64,000 bases of DNA from Rhodopseudomonas boonkerdii (GTDB taxonomy: Bacteria > Pseudomonadota > Alphaproteobacteria > Rhizobiales > Xanthobacteraceae). Both the position numbers and the translations under genes were made by a program. The number at the start of each line of letters is the position of its first letter. Within the stretch, counting starts at the first letter, position 1. Shown here piece after piece: positions 17,659 to 25,682 of this stretch. The notes beneath the pieces were generated by a model that made no database searches, was not told the DNA's origin, and saw only the letters and a program-made list of their open reading frames with translations. The stretch spans positions 4,526,001 to 4,590,000 of the forward strand of contig NZ_CP036537.1 in NCBI RefSeq assembly GCF_021184025.1. Direction: 5' to 3'.

Positions 17659-18807
17659 TTACTTCGCCGGAACGTATTTCCCGTCCTTCACCGTCAGCAG
17701 GATGCGCGAGCGGTCGTCGACGCCGTTGCGGTCCTTTTCGGTGTAGTTGTAGACGCCCTGGCTCGCCGGGATCTCGCGCTCGGTGAGCAGCGCCTGGCGG
17801 ATAGCGTCGCGAAATTCCGGCGTGCCGGGCTTCGCGGTCTTCAGCGCCACAGGCACGACGCGCTTCAGCACTTCGAACACGTCGTAGGAGTGGCCGGCGA
17901 ACTGGCTGCGGCTGTTGGCGCCGTACTTCGCTTCATAAGCGGTGTTGAGTTCGAGACCCGGCTTTTTGGTCAGCGCCGAATCCGGCTGACCTTCCGGGTT
18001 CATCACCGGGCCGGCGGCCATCAGCACGCCTTCGGCCGATTTGCCGGCGATCCGGATGAAGTCACTCGAGGCCGCGCCGTGAGTCTGATAGATCAGGCCC
18101 TTGTAGCCGCGGTCGCGCAATTCCGACTGCGGCATGCCCGCGCCGGTTCCGGCGGCGCCGATCAGGATCGCATCCGGATTACTGGCGATCAGCTTCAGGG
18201 CCTGGCCGGTGATCGAGGTGTCCGGGCGAGCGAAACGCTCGTCGGTGACGATCTTCATGCCCATCGGACCGGTCTGGTTCTTCAGGTCGTTGAACCACAG
18301 GTCGCCATAGCTATCGGAATAGCCGATATAACCGATGGTCTTCACGCCATTGGCCTTCATGTGATCGTACATGATCTTGCCGACGATCTCGACCGGCTGC
18401 GGCATGTCCACCGACCACTTTTCACGCGCCGGCGTGAACGGCATCGGCGACAGGCTGAAATGCGGCACACCGACTTCGTTGGCGACCGCCGAAATGGCGA
18501 TGGATGGCGGCACGATGGACGAGCCGATGATGATATCGGCCTTGGATTCCGAGACGAAACGACGGGCATTGGTGGTCGCGGCGGTCGGATCGCCGCCGTC
18601 GTCGAGCACAATCAGCTTCAACGGCACGCCGCCGATCTCCTTCGGCACGAAGTCCAGCGCATTGCGCGCGGGCACGCCGAGCGCCGCAGCCGGGCCGGTG
18701 GTCGACAGGCTGACGCCGATGGTGATTTCAGGGCTCTGGGCTTCCGCCGGGGAAGCAACCGCCAGCGCGGCGGCAACGGCCGCGATCGCCAGATGAAGCT
18801 TGGACAT
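17659..18807 (-). CDS. Liv-type periplasmic substrate-binding protein A
   Basis: A 382-residue binding protein with a signal peptide ending SPAEAQ before SPEITIGVSLSTTGPAAALG. Core segments include LIVLDDGGDPTAATTNARRF, GYIGYSDSYGDLWFNDLK, FARPDTSITGQALKLIASNP and FAGHSYDVFEVLKR. It is a close copy of the gene at 18998 (about four of five residues identical by eye) and clearly different from the five-gene array. It converges on the second Liv permease and very probably supplies it. A hairpin at 18907-18936 separates it from its twin. Confidence 0.93.
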   Translation of the reverse strand: MSKLHLAIAAVAAALAVASPAEAQSPEITIGVSLSTTGPAAALGVPARNALDFVPKEIGGVPLKLIVLDDGGDPTAATTNARRFVSESKADIIIGSSIVPPSIAISAVANEVGVPHFSLSPMPFTPAREKWSVDMPQPVEIVGKIMYDHMKANGVKTIGYIGYSDSYGDLWFNDLKNQTGPMGMKIVTDERFARPDTSITGQALKLIASNPDAILIGAAGTGAGMPQSELRDRGYKGLIYQTHGAASSDFIRIAGKSAEGVLMAAGPVMNPEGQPDSALTKKPGLELNTAYEAKYGANSRSQFAGHSYDVFEVLKRVVPVALKTAKPGTPEFRDAIRQALLTEREIPASQGVYNYTEKDRNGVDDRSRILLTVKDGKYVPAK

Positions 18808-18906
18808 TTTGGGACTTTCTTGGATGGAAGGGAACGCAGCGGCGGCGGCCGATCACCGGCCGACGGCATGCGGATGGCGATTTGCGCGGCGGCGCGCGCA
18901 CGGCAA

Positions 18907-18936
18907 AAAGCCGACCTTCGGGTGAAGGCCGGCTTT
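18907..18936 (-). terminator. Terminator between the twin binding-protein genes
   Basis: AAAGCCG-A-CCTTC pairs with GAAGG-C-CGGCTTT with one internal mismatch and a 4-base loop. Read on the minus strand it is followed by a T-run, so it ends the transcript of the upstream twin (18998-20146). Confidence 0.75.
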
Positions 18937-18997
18937 GGTTAGCCAATATCGCGGAGGATGGAAAGCGGCTTGCGCCGCGCCCTGTCACCCGAAGGTA

Positions 18998-20146
18998 TTA
19001 CTGTGCGAGGACGTACTTCCCATCCTTGACCGTGAGCAGGATGCGGGAGCGGTCGTCGAGGCCGTAGCGATCCTTCTCCGTGAAGTTGTAGACCCCCTGG
19101 CTCGCCGCGATCTCACGCTCGGAGAGCAGCGCCTGACGGACTGCCTCGCGGAATTCCGGCGTCCCCGGCTTCGCAGTCTTCAGCGCCGTCGGGATCACCC
19201 GCTTGAGTATCTCGAAGGCGTCATAAGAGTGACCGGCGAACTGGCTGCGGCTGTTGGGGCCATATTTGGTCTCATAGGCCGTGTTGAGCGCCAGGCCCGG
19301 CTTCTTGGTCAGCGCCGAGTCCGGCTGGCCTTCCGGATACATCACCGGTCCCGAAGCCATCAGCACGCCTTCCGCAGCCTTGCCGGCGATACGGATGAAG
19401 TCCATCGAGGCGGCGCCGTGGGTCTGGTAGATCAGGCCCTTGTAGCCCTTGTCGCGCAGTTCGGTCTGCGGCAGCGCGGCGGCGGTGCCGGAGGCACCGA
19501 CCAGGATCGCGTCAGGATTGGCGGCGATCAGTTTCAGCACCTGGCCGGTAACCGACGTATCCGGACGGGCAAAACGCTCCTCCGCAACGATATTGATGCC
19601 CATCGGCACCGCCTGGGTCTTGAGGTCGTTGAACCACAGGTCGCCATAGCTGTCGGAATAGCCGATATAGCCGATGGTCTTGATGCCCTTCGCCTTCATG
19701 TGGTCGTACATCACCTTGCCGACGATCGGCACCGGCTGCGGCATGACCACCGACCACTTGGCGCGTTCCGGCGTGACTGGCAGCGGCGACAGAGCGAAAT
19801 GCGGGATACCAGCTTCGTTGGCCACATTGGACACCGCGATGCTGGTCGGCGTCACCGCCGAGCCCATGATCACGTCAGCCTTGGACTCGGTCACGAAACG
19901 GCGGGCATTGGTGGTGGCAGCGGTCGGGTCGCCGCCATCGTCGAGCACGATCAGCTTCAGCGGCACGCCGCCGATTTCCTTTGGCACGAATTCCAGCGCG
20001 TTACGTTCCGGAATACCCAATGCTGCCGCTGGCCCGGTCGTGCTGGTGGTGATCCCGATGGTGACTTCTGCCGTCTGCGCGCATGCAGGTCCGGCGATAG
20101 CCAGCGAGGCGGCAACGGCCGCAATCGCCAAGTGATACTTGATCAT
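18998..20146 (-). CDS. Liv-type periplasmic substrate-binding protein B (twin of A)
   Basis: 382 residues, the same length as its neighbour, with a signal peptide ending GPACAQ and GGGAGAGAG just before the ATG. The ligand-facing differences from copy A cluster in GSAVTPTSIAVSNVANEAGI (A: GSSIVPPSIAISAVANEVGV), SPLPVTPERAKWSVVMPQPV (A: SPMPFTPAREKWSVDMPQPV) and GASGTAAALPQTEL (A: GAAGTGAGMPQSEL). The frame is intact, so both copies look functional. This is a recent tandem duplication that gives one permease two receptors. Confidence 0.93.
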   Translation of the reverse strand: MIKYHLAIAAVAASLAIAGPACAQTAEVTIGITTSTTGPAAALGIPERNALEFVPKEIGGVPLKLIVLDDGGDPTAATTNARRFVTESKADVIMGSAVTPTSIAVSNVANEAGIPHFALSPLPVTPERAKWSVVMPQPVPIVGKVMYDHMKAKGIKTIGYIGYSDSYGDLWFNDLKTQAVPMGINIVAEERFARPDTSVTGQVLKLIAANPDAILVGASGTAAALPQTELRDKGYKGLIYQTHGAASMDFIRIAGKAAEGVLMASGPVMYPEGQPDSALTKKPGLALNTAYETKYGPNSRSQFAGHSYDAFEILKRVIPTALKTAKPGTPEFREAVRQALLSEREIAASQGVYNFTEKDRYGLDDRSRILLTVKDGKYVLAQ

Positions 20147-20276
20147 TGCTCTCTCCCTCTGGGTTATTTTTTTCTCGTGTCAGCTAAATCAAAGTTTGGC
20201 CGATCATTCAGCCCCTTCTTTAGGTCAGTGGGCCGGCACCGGTAAAGACCCGGCCCAATGGCGCTTCGCCGCAGCC

Positions 20277-21038
20277 TTAACGCGGCGCCATCCGCAACGA
20301 GGCGTCGAGCCGGACCACCTCGCCGTTCAGATACGGATTGTCGATCATGTGCAGCGCCAAAGACGCGAACTCCTCGGCGTGGCCGAGCCGGCGCGGAAAC
20401 GGGATCGCGGCGGCGAGACTATCCTGAGCTTCCTGCGGAAGGCCAGCCAACAGCGGCGTCATGAACAGGCCGGGCGCGATGGTCAGCACGCGAATGCCGA
20501 ACTGGGCCATCTCGCGGGCGATAGGAAGCGTCATGCCGACGATACCGCCCTTGGAGGCAGAATAGGCGGATTGCCCGATCTGTCCGTCATAGGCCGCGAC
20601 AGACGCGGTGGAAATCACCACGCCGCGCTCGCCATCTTCGAGCGGCTCAAGTTTGGACATCGGGTCGGTCGCCAGCCGGATCATGTTGAATGAGCCGATC
20701 AGGTTGACCCGGATCACCTTGTCGAAATCGCCCAGCCCCATCGGGCCATCGCGACCGATCACGCGCTTGGCGACGCCGATGCCTGCGCAGTTCACCAGCA
20801 CGCGCGCGGGACCATGCGCCTTGGCGGCTGCAGCAATGGCAGCTTCACCGGAAGCAGCATCCGAGACATCGCAGGAGATGGCAACGCCGCCGATCTCCCG
20901 GGCGACGGTTTCAGCGAGTTTGGTGTTGAGATCAAGCAATGCGACCTTGGCGCCCTGTGCCGCGAGTTTTCGCGCGGTGGCGGCGCCGAGGCCGGACGCA
21001 CCACCGGTGACGATGGCGGCCTGGTTCTTGAGCTGCAT
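20277..21038 (-). CDS. SDR-family 3-hydroxyacyl-CoA dehydrogenase-like protein, module 1
   Basis: 253 residues from the ATG at 21038, which follows GGGAGGACACC; a start at 21095 lacks support. The NAD-binding TGGASGLGAAT is at the N-terminus, with NCAGIG in the middle and a catalytic STASVAAYDGQIGQSAYSAS ... K set. It resembles type II 3-hydroxyacyl-CoA dehydrogenases (HSD10-like), which oxidise 3-hydroxyacyl-CoA in beta-oxidation. It lies downstream of the ligase and crotonase on the same strand. Its closest relative in the window is the SDR at 46363, which sits in the equivalent place of module 2. Confidence 0.88.
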   Translation of the reverse strand: MQLKNQAAIVTGGASGLGAATARKLAAQGAKVALLDLNTKLAETVAREIGGVAISCDVSDAASGEAAIAAAAKAHGPARVLVNCAGIGVAKRVIGRDGPMGLGDFDKVIRVNLIGSFNMIRLATDPMSKLEPLEDGERGVVISTASVAAYDGQIGQSAYSASKGGIVGMTLPIAREMAQFGIRVLTIAPGLFMTPLLAGLPQEAQDSLAAAIPFPRRLGHAEEFASLALHMIDNPYLNGEVVRLDASLRMAPR

Positions 21039-21173
21039 GGTGTCCTCCCTTTTTCGATTTCTAGGTCGCCACTCCGGGGCACATGACGGCGGCATGTGAA
21101 CCCGGAGCTCCGAAGTGTTCAGCCTCTCGGGACCCCGGAGGCGCTGCCCGCGCCCCGGAATGACAGTGAGTGG

Positions 21174-23054
21174 TCAGATCGCAATCACCTTTGCGGCCTC
21201 CGGCCTCGTGTAAATATCGTCGATCAACGTCGCCCGATGCTCCAGCACCGCGCGCTGGTTCAGCGACCCCTTGTCCGTCACCTCTCCTTTATCGATGGAC
21301 AGCGGGGTATCCAGCAGCACGGCCTTGGCGATGCGGGTCGACGATCCGGTGGCCCCGGACACAAAATCGGCGAGCCGCTTGCGAAAGGCATCGCGGACCA
21401 TAGGATCATGCGCTGCCGCGACAAGGTCGCCGGGCGGCAGATCGGGATTGATGACTCGGCAGCCGTCGAGATCGAGGATCACCAGCGCTGCGAGTTCATC
21501 GCGATTGATGCCGGCGACAACGACATCCCGCACCAGCGGCGCGCAGGTGCCGACAAAGCGCGCGCGGAGCGGGCCGACGCTGACCCAGGTGCCGCTGGCC
21601 AGCTTGAAATCCTCGGAAATGCGGCCATCGAAATCGAAGCCCGCCGAAAAATCTGCGGGATCGACGGCCTTCAGCGCATCTCCGAAAATATAATACCCTT
21701 CCTCGTCGAACGCTTTCGCCGTGAGATCGGGCTGGCGCCAGTACCCGGGCGTGACGTTCGGGCCTTTGGCGCGCACTTCCATCTTGCCATTGTTCGGCAC
21801 CAGCTTGGCGTCATTGCCCGATACGGGAAGGCCGACATGGCCGGACCGGCTGGTGAGCGGCGTCACGCACATGAAAAACGGCGATGTCTCGGTGGCACCC
21901 AGGCCGGTGAGCATCGGCACCCGCTTGCCCGTGGCCTGCACGGAGAGTTCGTCGAGACTGTTCCAGACGTAGCTGGAAAGCGCCGCTCCCGAGAAGAACA
22001 TCGCATGCAGGCGCGAGAAAAACTTTTCACGCAGCTGCGCATCTTCGCGCAGGTAAGGCAACAGCGACTCGTAGCCTTTGGGGACGTTGAAATAGACCGT
22101 CGGCGAGATTTCACGGAGATTCCGGATCGTCTCGGCGATGCCGGCCGGCGTCGGCTTGCCCTCATCGAGATACATCGAACCGCCATTGAACAGCGTCAGC
22201 CCGATATTGTGATTGCCGCCGAAGGTGTGATTCCATGGCAGCCAGTCGATGATGACCGGCGGCTCATCCTTCAGGAACGCCAGCGTATCGCGCAGCATGA
22301 TCTGGTTCGCGCACATCATGCGCTGGGTGTTGATCACCGCTTTCGGATTGCCGGTTGAGCCCGACGTGAGCAGAAATTTCGCAATCGTATCGGGGCCGAT
22401 CGCCTGATTGGCCGCATCGAGACCGGCCGCTTCCGGCGTCGCAAGCAACCCCGACAACGTCGTTACGCGGCGATCTGCGAGCGTTCCTCTGGAGACGACG
22501 ACCTCGACATCGGCGGGCACATTGAGACGGATTGCGTCGGCGAAGGCCTCGCCGTCGTCGACGAAGACAAGACCGGGCGTCAACAGCTTCATCAGATAGT
22601 TGAGCTTGCCGTAATCTTTCGACACCAGCGAATAGGCCGGTGACACCGGCGCAAAGGGAATGCCCGCATAGAGCGCACCGAAGGTTATCAACGCATGATC
22701 GACGGAATTACCCGACAGAATGACGATCGGCCGTTCGGGCGACAGGTTGCGGGCCAGCAAAGCTGACGCGATACGACGTGCCGCATCGAGCATCTGCGCA
22801 TAGGTGACCTCGCGCCAGCCGTCATCACCGCGACGCTCGGCCATGAAAACGCGATCCGGCGTCTCCTTCGCCCAATGATGCAGATAATCGGTGACCCGTA
22901 CGGGATAATCGCCGATGGCATTGACCGGGCGCAGATAGATGGTGCCGTCGTCACGGCGCTCCACGCTGATCGCGGGATCGCTGTAGGAAATCGGCCGCAG
23001 CGGATGCTTGGTCGCGCCTCCTGCCCGGTCGCTCGTCTTTGCCGCTGCAGACAT
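21174..23054 (-). CDS. Feruloyl-CoA synthase-type aryl/acyl-CoA ligase, module 1
   Basis: About 626 residues from the ATG at 23054 (GAGGACGGGA upstream); an ATG at 23087 is in frame without a ribosome site. It has the ANL-ligase AMP motif TSGSTGNPKAVINT near residue 235, then LPWNHTFGGNHNIGLTLF, LTGLGATETSPFF and a C-terminal DKGEVTDKGSLNQRAVLE with the expected lysine. The length and the PWNHTFGGN block fit the feruloyl-CoA synthase subgroup, which activates hydroxycinnamates with ATP and CoA. The crotonase lies 66 bp upstream of this start and the SDR follows, so it probably carries out the first step of the module. The exact acid is not known. Confidence 0.87.
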   Translation of the reverse strand: MSAAAKTSDRAGGATKHPLRPISYSDPAISVERRDDGTIYLRPVNAIGDYPVRVTDYLHHWAKETPDRVFMAERRGDDGWREVTYAQMLDAARRIASALLARNLSPERPIVILSGNSVDHALITFGALYAGIPFAPVSPAYSLVSKDYGKLNYLMKLLTPGLVFVDDGEAFADAIRLNVPADVEVVVSRGTLADRRVTTLSGLLATPEAAGLDAANQAIGPDTIAKFLLTSGSTGNPKAVINTQRMMCANQIMLRDTLAFLKDEPPVIIDWLPWNHTFGGNHNIGLTLFNGGSMYLDEGKPTPAGIAETIRNLREISPTVYFNVPKGYESLLPYLREDAQLREKFFSRLHAMFFSGAALSSYVWNSLDELSVQATGKRVPMLTGLGATETSPFFMCVTPLTSRSGHVGLPVSGNDAKLVPNNGKMEVRAKGPNVTPGYWRQPDLTAKAFDEEGYYIFGDALKAVDPADFSAGFDFDGRISEDFKLASGTWVSVGPLRARFVGTCAPLVRDVVVAGINRDELAALVILDLDGCRVINPDLPPGDLVAAAHDPMVRDAFRKRLADFVSGATGSSTRIAKAVLLDTPLSIDKGEVTDKGSLNQRAVLEHRATLIDDIYTRPEAAKVIAI

Positions 23055-23120
23055 GGTTGTCCCGTCCTCTGTATCTTTCCGTCCCATGTTTTTGTTCTTG
23101 TCGTCTTGCTGTCGCGACGG

Positions 23121-23906
23121 TCAGCCGGATTTCACCTTGCCGGCCTTTTTCTCCAGAAAATCCCGGATGCGGTTCTTCGCCTCCTGGTCGCTCTGCGCCA
23201 CCGAGGCCATCAGCGATTCCAGCATCAGGCCGGTCTGCGGGCTCGCCTCTGCGATCAGCGGCAGCGCCTGCAGCACCGCGAAATTCGTCAGCGGCGCATT
23301 CTGCGCAACGCGTTCGGCGAGTTCGATCGCCTTGGCGAGCGCGCCATCCGCCTCGGTGAGATATTGCGCGAAGCCGAGCGTCACACCCTCTTCCGCCTTG
23401 TAGACGCGGCCGGTGAGCATCATGTCCGCCATCCGGTGCACGCCGATCAGGCGCGGCAACCGCATCGAGGCGCCGCCGCCGACGAAGATGCCGCGGCTGC
23501 CCTCGGGCAGCGCGTAATAGACGCTGGTATCGGCGACGCGGATATGCGCCGAGCAGGCAAGTTCGAGCCCGCCGCCGATCACCGCGCCTTGGAGCGCGGC
23601 CATGACGGGGACACGGGCGTGCTGGACCAGATCGAACACCCGATGCCACATGCGTGAATGGTACAGCCCGGCGGTGGCGTCGCGCTCCTGCAATTCGGAC
23701 AGATCAAGGCCAGCGGAAAAGTGTTCGCCGACGCCATGGATGACAACTGCGCCGATATCGTCCGGCAGCGCCAAAAACGTTTGCTCGATCTCCAGGATGA
23801 TCGCGTCATTGAGCGCATTGCGCTTGGTCGGGCGATTGAGGCCCACAAGCAGCACCCGGCCACGGGTTTCGATCTGGAGCAAGGAAGCAGCTTGGGTCAT
23901 CGGCAC
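23121..23906 (-). CDS. Crotonase-family enoyl-CoA hydratase, module 1
   Basis: 261 residues from a GTG at 23906; an ATG at 23900 is an alternative. It has crotonase landmarks: LNRPTKRNALND, GVGEHFSAGLDLSEL (first oxyanion loop) and LQGAVIGGGLELACSAHIRV. The segment YYALPEGSRGIFVGGGASMR may shape the active site. The family hydrates 2-enoyl-CoA or cleaves hydroxycinnamoyl-CoA. I cannot tell hydratase from hydratase-lyase here, because the adjacent SDR argues for a hydratase role while the adjacent ligase fits either. An AT-rich palindrome at 23929-23943 lies 23 bp upstream and probably controls the crotonase-ligase-SDR group. Confidence 0.88.
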   Translation of the reverse strand: MPMTQAASLLQIETRGRVLLVGLNRPTKRNALNDAIILEIEQTFLALPDDIGAVVIHGVGEHFSAGLDLSELQERDATAGLYHSRMWHRVFDLVQHARVPVMAALQGAVIGGGLELACSAHIRVADTSVYYALPEGSRGIFVGGGASMRLPRLIGVHRMADMMLTGRVYKAEEGVTLGFAQYLTEADGALAKAIELAERVAQNAPLTNFAVLQALPLIAEASPQTGLMLESLMASVAQSDQEAKNRIRDFLEKKAGKVKSG

Positions 23907-23928
23907 CGAATAAGTCTCTGGAAGAATA

Positions 23929-23943
23929 ATTATATATTATAAC
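23929..23943 (-). promoter_or_regulatory. Shared AT-rich motif copy 2, upstream of the crotonase
   Basis: Read on the minus strand this is GTTATAATATATAAT, matching 13 of 15 bases of the dctP-upstream copy. Its core TTATA-TAT-TATAA is a perfect palindrome. It lies where a repressor would block the crotonase promoter. Confidence 0.55.
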
Positions 23944-23991
23944 GGATTGGGCGCGAGTCAATCCGCCATCTTCTTGCACGGGTCTCCCACT

Positions 23992-24099
23992 GTCATTGCG
24001 AGGAGCGCAGCGACGAAGCAATCCAGTCCTTCTTGGCGCCATCTGGATTGCTTTGCCCAAACAAATTGGCGCTGCCAATTCGTTTGGGCTCGCAATGAC
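23992..24099. repeat. Palindromic intergenic repeat (GTCATTGCGAGGAGC family), copy 1, with nested palindrome
   Basis: The element runs from GTCATTGCG to CGCAATGAC with inner arms GCAATCCAG / CTGGATTGC. Compared with copies 2 and 3, the right arm carries an extra palindrome, CCCAAAC-AAATTGGC with GCCAATT-CGTTTGGG, at about 24057-24089. It lies between the crotonase and the cyclase-family gene. Confidence 0.85.
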
Positions 24100-24100
24100 G

Positions 24101-25033
24101 CTACCGGATCGCCACCGGATTGATCATGCTCTGCACGCCGCCTTTGAAACGCGGCTGGCCGAGCACGAACATGAACTCATAGCCTTTGTCTTTGGCGAGC
24201 TCGGCCGTGTCCATGTTTTCCAAGATATAGGTCCCGTTCATCGCCAGCAGGATCTGATGCACCTCGAACACGGTGTTCTTCTCGAACGGCACCACCTCGA
24301 CGCCCCAGGTATCGGCGCCGACAGCCACCACCCCCTTGCTGGTCAGGTATTTCGCACCCTCGACACCGAGGCCGGGCTCGCCGCCATTGTAGCGCTTGTC
24401 ATCCTTGCCGAGCAGACCGAGCCAGCCGGTGTGGAACAGCACCACGTCGCCTTCCCTGATCTCGACGCCCTGCGCTTTCGCGGCTTCCTCGATCTCCTTG
24501 GTGTTGAACGCGGTGCCTTCCTTCACCACGTCGGTCTTGTAGTAAGCCGCCATATCGAGCAGCACGCCGCGCGCCACGAGCGGCGGCACCTTGTCGATGC
24601 CGAGCTTCTTCAAGCCGCTAACATCGCCGAAATCGGCGATCTTGTTGCCGTTATAATAGACGTGGTCCACACCAAGGTGGCCAAGCCCATCCATCTGGCT
24701 GCCGACCCCCACCCAGCCGGTGATCATGTCGTCGTTATAAGTCGCCTGATTGGGCCCGATGCCATGATTGCCGGCCTGCCCCGGCTGCACGATCGTGACC
24801 TTCACCGAGCGCGGCGGATAAGCGGGCGTATCCGCACCGACGGGAATGCCGAGTGCGTAGGTCTTGCCGGTTTTCACCAGTTGTGCGGCCGCCTTCACGC
24901 GTTCGGGGGTGATATAATTGGCGGCGCCAATCTCGTCATTCGGGCCCCATTTCGATTTCGTCCAATCCTGCGCCAGTGCAGGCACAGCCATGACAAGCGA
25001 TACGGCACATCCAAGCAAAGCTGCTCTTAACAT
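24101..25033 (-). CDS. Secreted cyclase-family protein (kynurenine formamidase-like fold)
   Basis: 310 residues from the ATG at 25033, preceded by GGGAGGCGACGA. A longer frame to 25144 runs into a repeat. The N-terminus MLRAALLGCAVSLVMAVPALA is a clear signal peptide, so the product is periplasmic. The family metal motif (typically HxGTHxDxxxH) is altered to GVGSQMDGLGHLG, where the first His and Thr are missing but Asp and the last His remain. Other segments are GDVVLFHTGW and GVVAVGADTWGVEVVPFE. It lies in the same-strand block after the TRAP transporter and DUF3237 genes. The reaction is unknown; related proteins hydrolyse amide or lactone-like bonds. Confidence 0.82.
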   Translation of the reverse strand: MLRAALLGCAVSLVMAVPALAQDWTKSKWGPNDEIGAANYITPERVKAAAQLVKTGKTYALGIPVGADTPAYPPRSVKVTIVQPGQAGNHGIGPNQATYNDDMITGWVGVGSQMDGLGHLGVDHVYYNGNKIADFGDVSGLKKLGIDKVPPLVARGVLLDMAAYYKTDVVKEGTAFNTKEIEEAAKAQGVEIREGDVVLFHTGWLGLLGKDDKRYNGGEPGLGVEGAKYLTSKGVVAVGADTWGVEVVPFEKNTVFEVHQILLAMNGTYILENMDTAELAKDKGYEFMFVLGQPRFKGGVQSMINPVAIR

Positions 25034-25114
25034 TCGTCGCCTCCCTGTGTTCGCCGGCTTTTGCCGGTCGATCGGGAGTAAACTACAGCAATTAGGGTGA
25101 AAGTAAGTATCTTC

Positions 25115-25197
25115 GTCATAGTGAGGAGCGCAGCGACGAAGCAATCCAGTCTTTCTTCACGTGGCCTTCCGGATTGCTTCGCTGCGCTCGCAACGAC
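25115..25197. repeat. Palindromic intergenic repeat (GTCATTGCGAGGAGC family), copy 2
   Basis: GTCATAGTGAGGAGCGCAGCG pairs in reverse with CGCTGCGCTCGCAACGAC, with inner arms GCAATCC / GGATTGC. It separates DUF3237 from the cyclase-family gene. Other copies are at 23992-24099 and 57225-57304. Confidence 0.85.
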
Positions 25198-25213
25198 GGC
25201 GGACAGGTGAACG

Positions 25214-25678
25214 TCACAGCACTTGATGTACCGCAAGCTCGACGCGATCCGGGTGCCGCGCACCGACGCCGATAAACAGGTTCTGCATCAGCCAGCGATA
25301 ATCCGGATGTGCCGTCTCGAATTTCGGCACCGAACGGAAATAGATCAGGCTGGGATCGACGATCTCGCCGCGTGCGATGCGATCCAGCGCCTCCTTCGGC
25401 CCGAAGCGGATGCCGTAATTGGCGATATAGATCACCGCGCCATCGTCGAGCTCGAATGTGTATTTCGCTTCGAGCTCGGTAAATCCATCCGGGCGGATGA
25501 TCTGGAAATCGGCGCCGCCGCGATGGATCGTGCCACTGATCCTGTCGCCCTTCACGATGCCTCCGAGTACAGGGATTACACGCCGCGTCCCATAGCCGAG
25601 ATCGCCGGCCACCACGGGCGTACCGACCTGGATGGCGAGGCTGAACACATATTTCGTTTTCAGTTCCGGCACGTTCAT
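25214..25678 (-). CDS. DUF3237 family (UPF0311-like) protein
   Basis: A 154-residue protein that matches the DUF3237 pattern: a beta-rich small domain with GTRRVIPVLGGIVKGDRISG, GGADFQIIRPDG, ARYTFELDDG-like and IANYGIR. No signal peptide is visible. It starts four bases after the dctM stop, so it belongs to the TRAP transcript. The biochemical role of the family is not established. In this bacterial group such genes recur beside aromatic or phenylpropanoid catabolic genes, which fits the setting. Confidence 0.82.
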   Translation of the reverse strand: MNVPELKTKYVFSLAIQVGTPVVAGDLGYGTRRVIPVLGGIVKGDRISGTIHRGGADFQIIRPDGFTELEAKYTFELDDGAVIYIANYGIRFGPKEALDRIARGEIVDPSLIYFRSVPKFETAHPDYRWLMQNLFIGVGARHPDRVELAVHQVL

Positions 25679-25682
25679 CGCC

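Noticed and set aside
20155..20180. T-rich stretch TTATTTTTTTCTCG after the start of the second twin receptor as a terminator or operator.
   Set aside because: No stem precedes it, and it lies upstream of the gene on the minus strand.
23121..23906. Assignment of the module 1 crotonase as the p-hydroxycinnamoyl-CoA hydratase/lyase of a cou-type operon.
   Set aside because: The ligase next to it fits, but the protein does not show the N-terminal pattern I recall for hydratase-lyases, and an SDR for beta-oxidation is in the same group. Left as hydratase with the lyase as an alternative.
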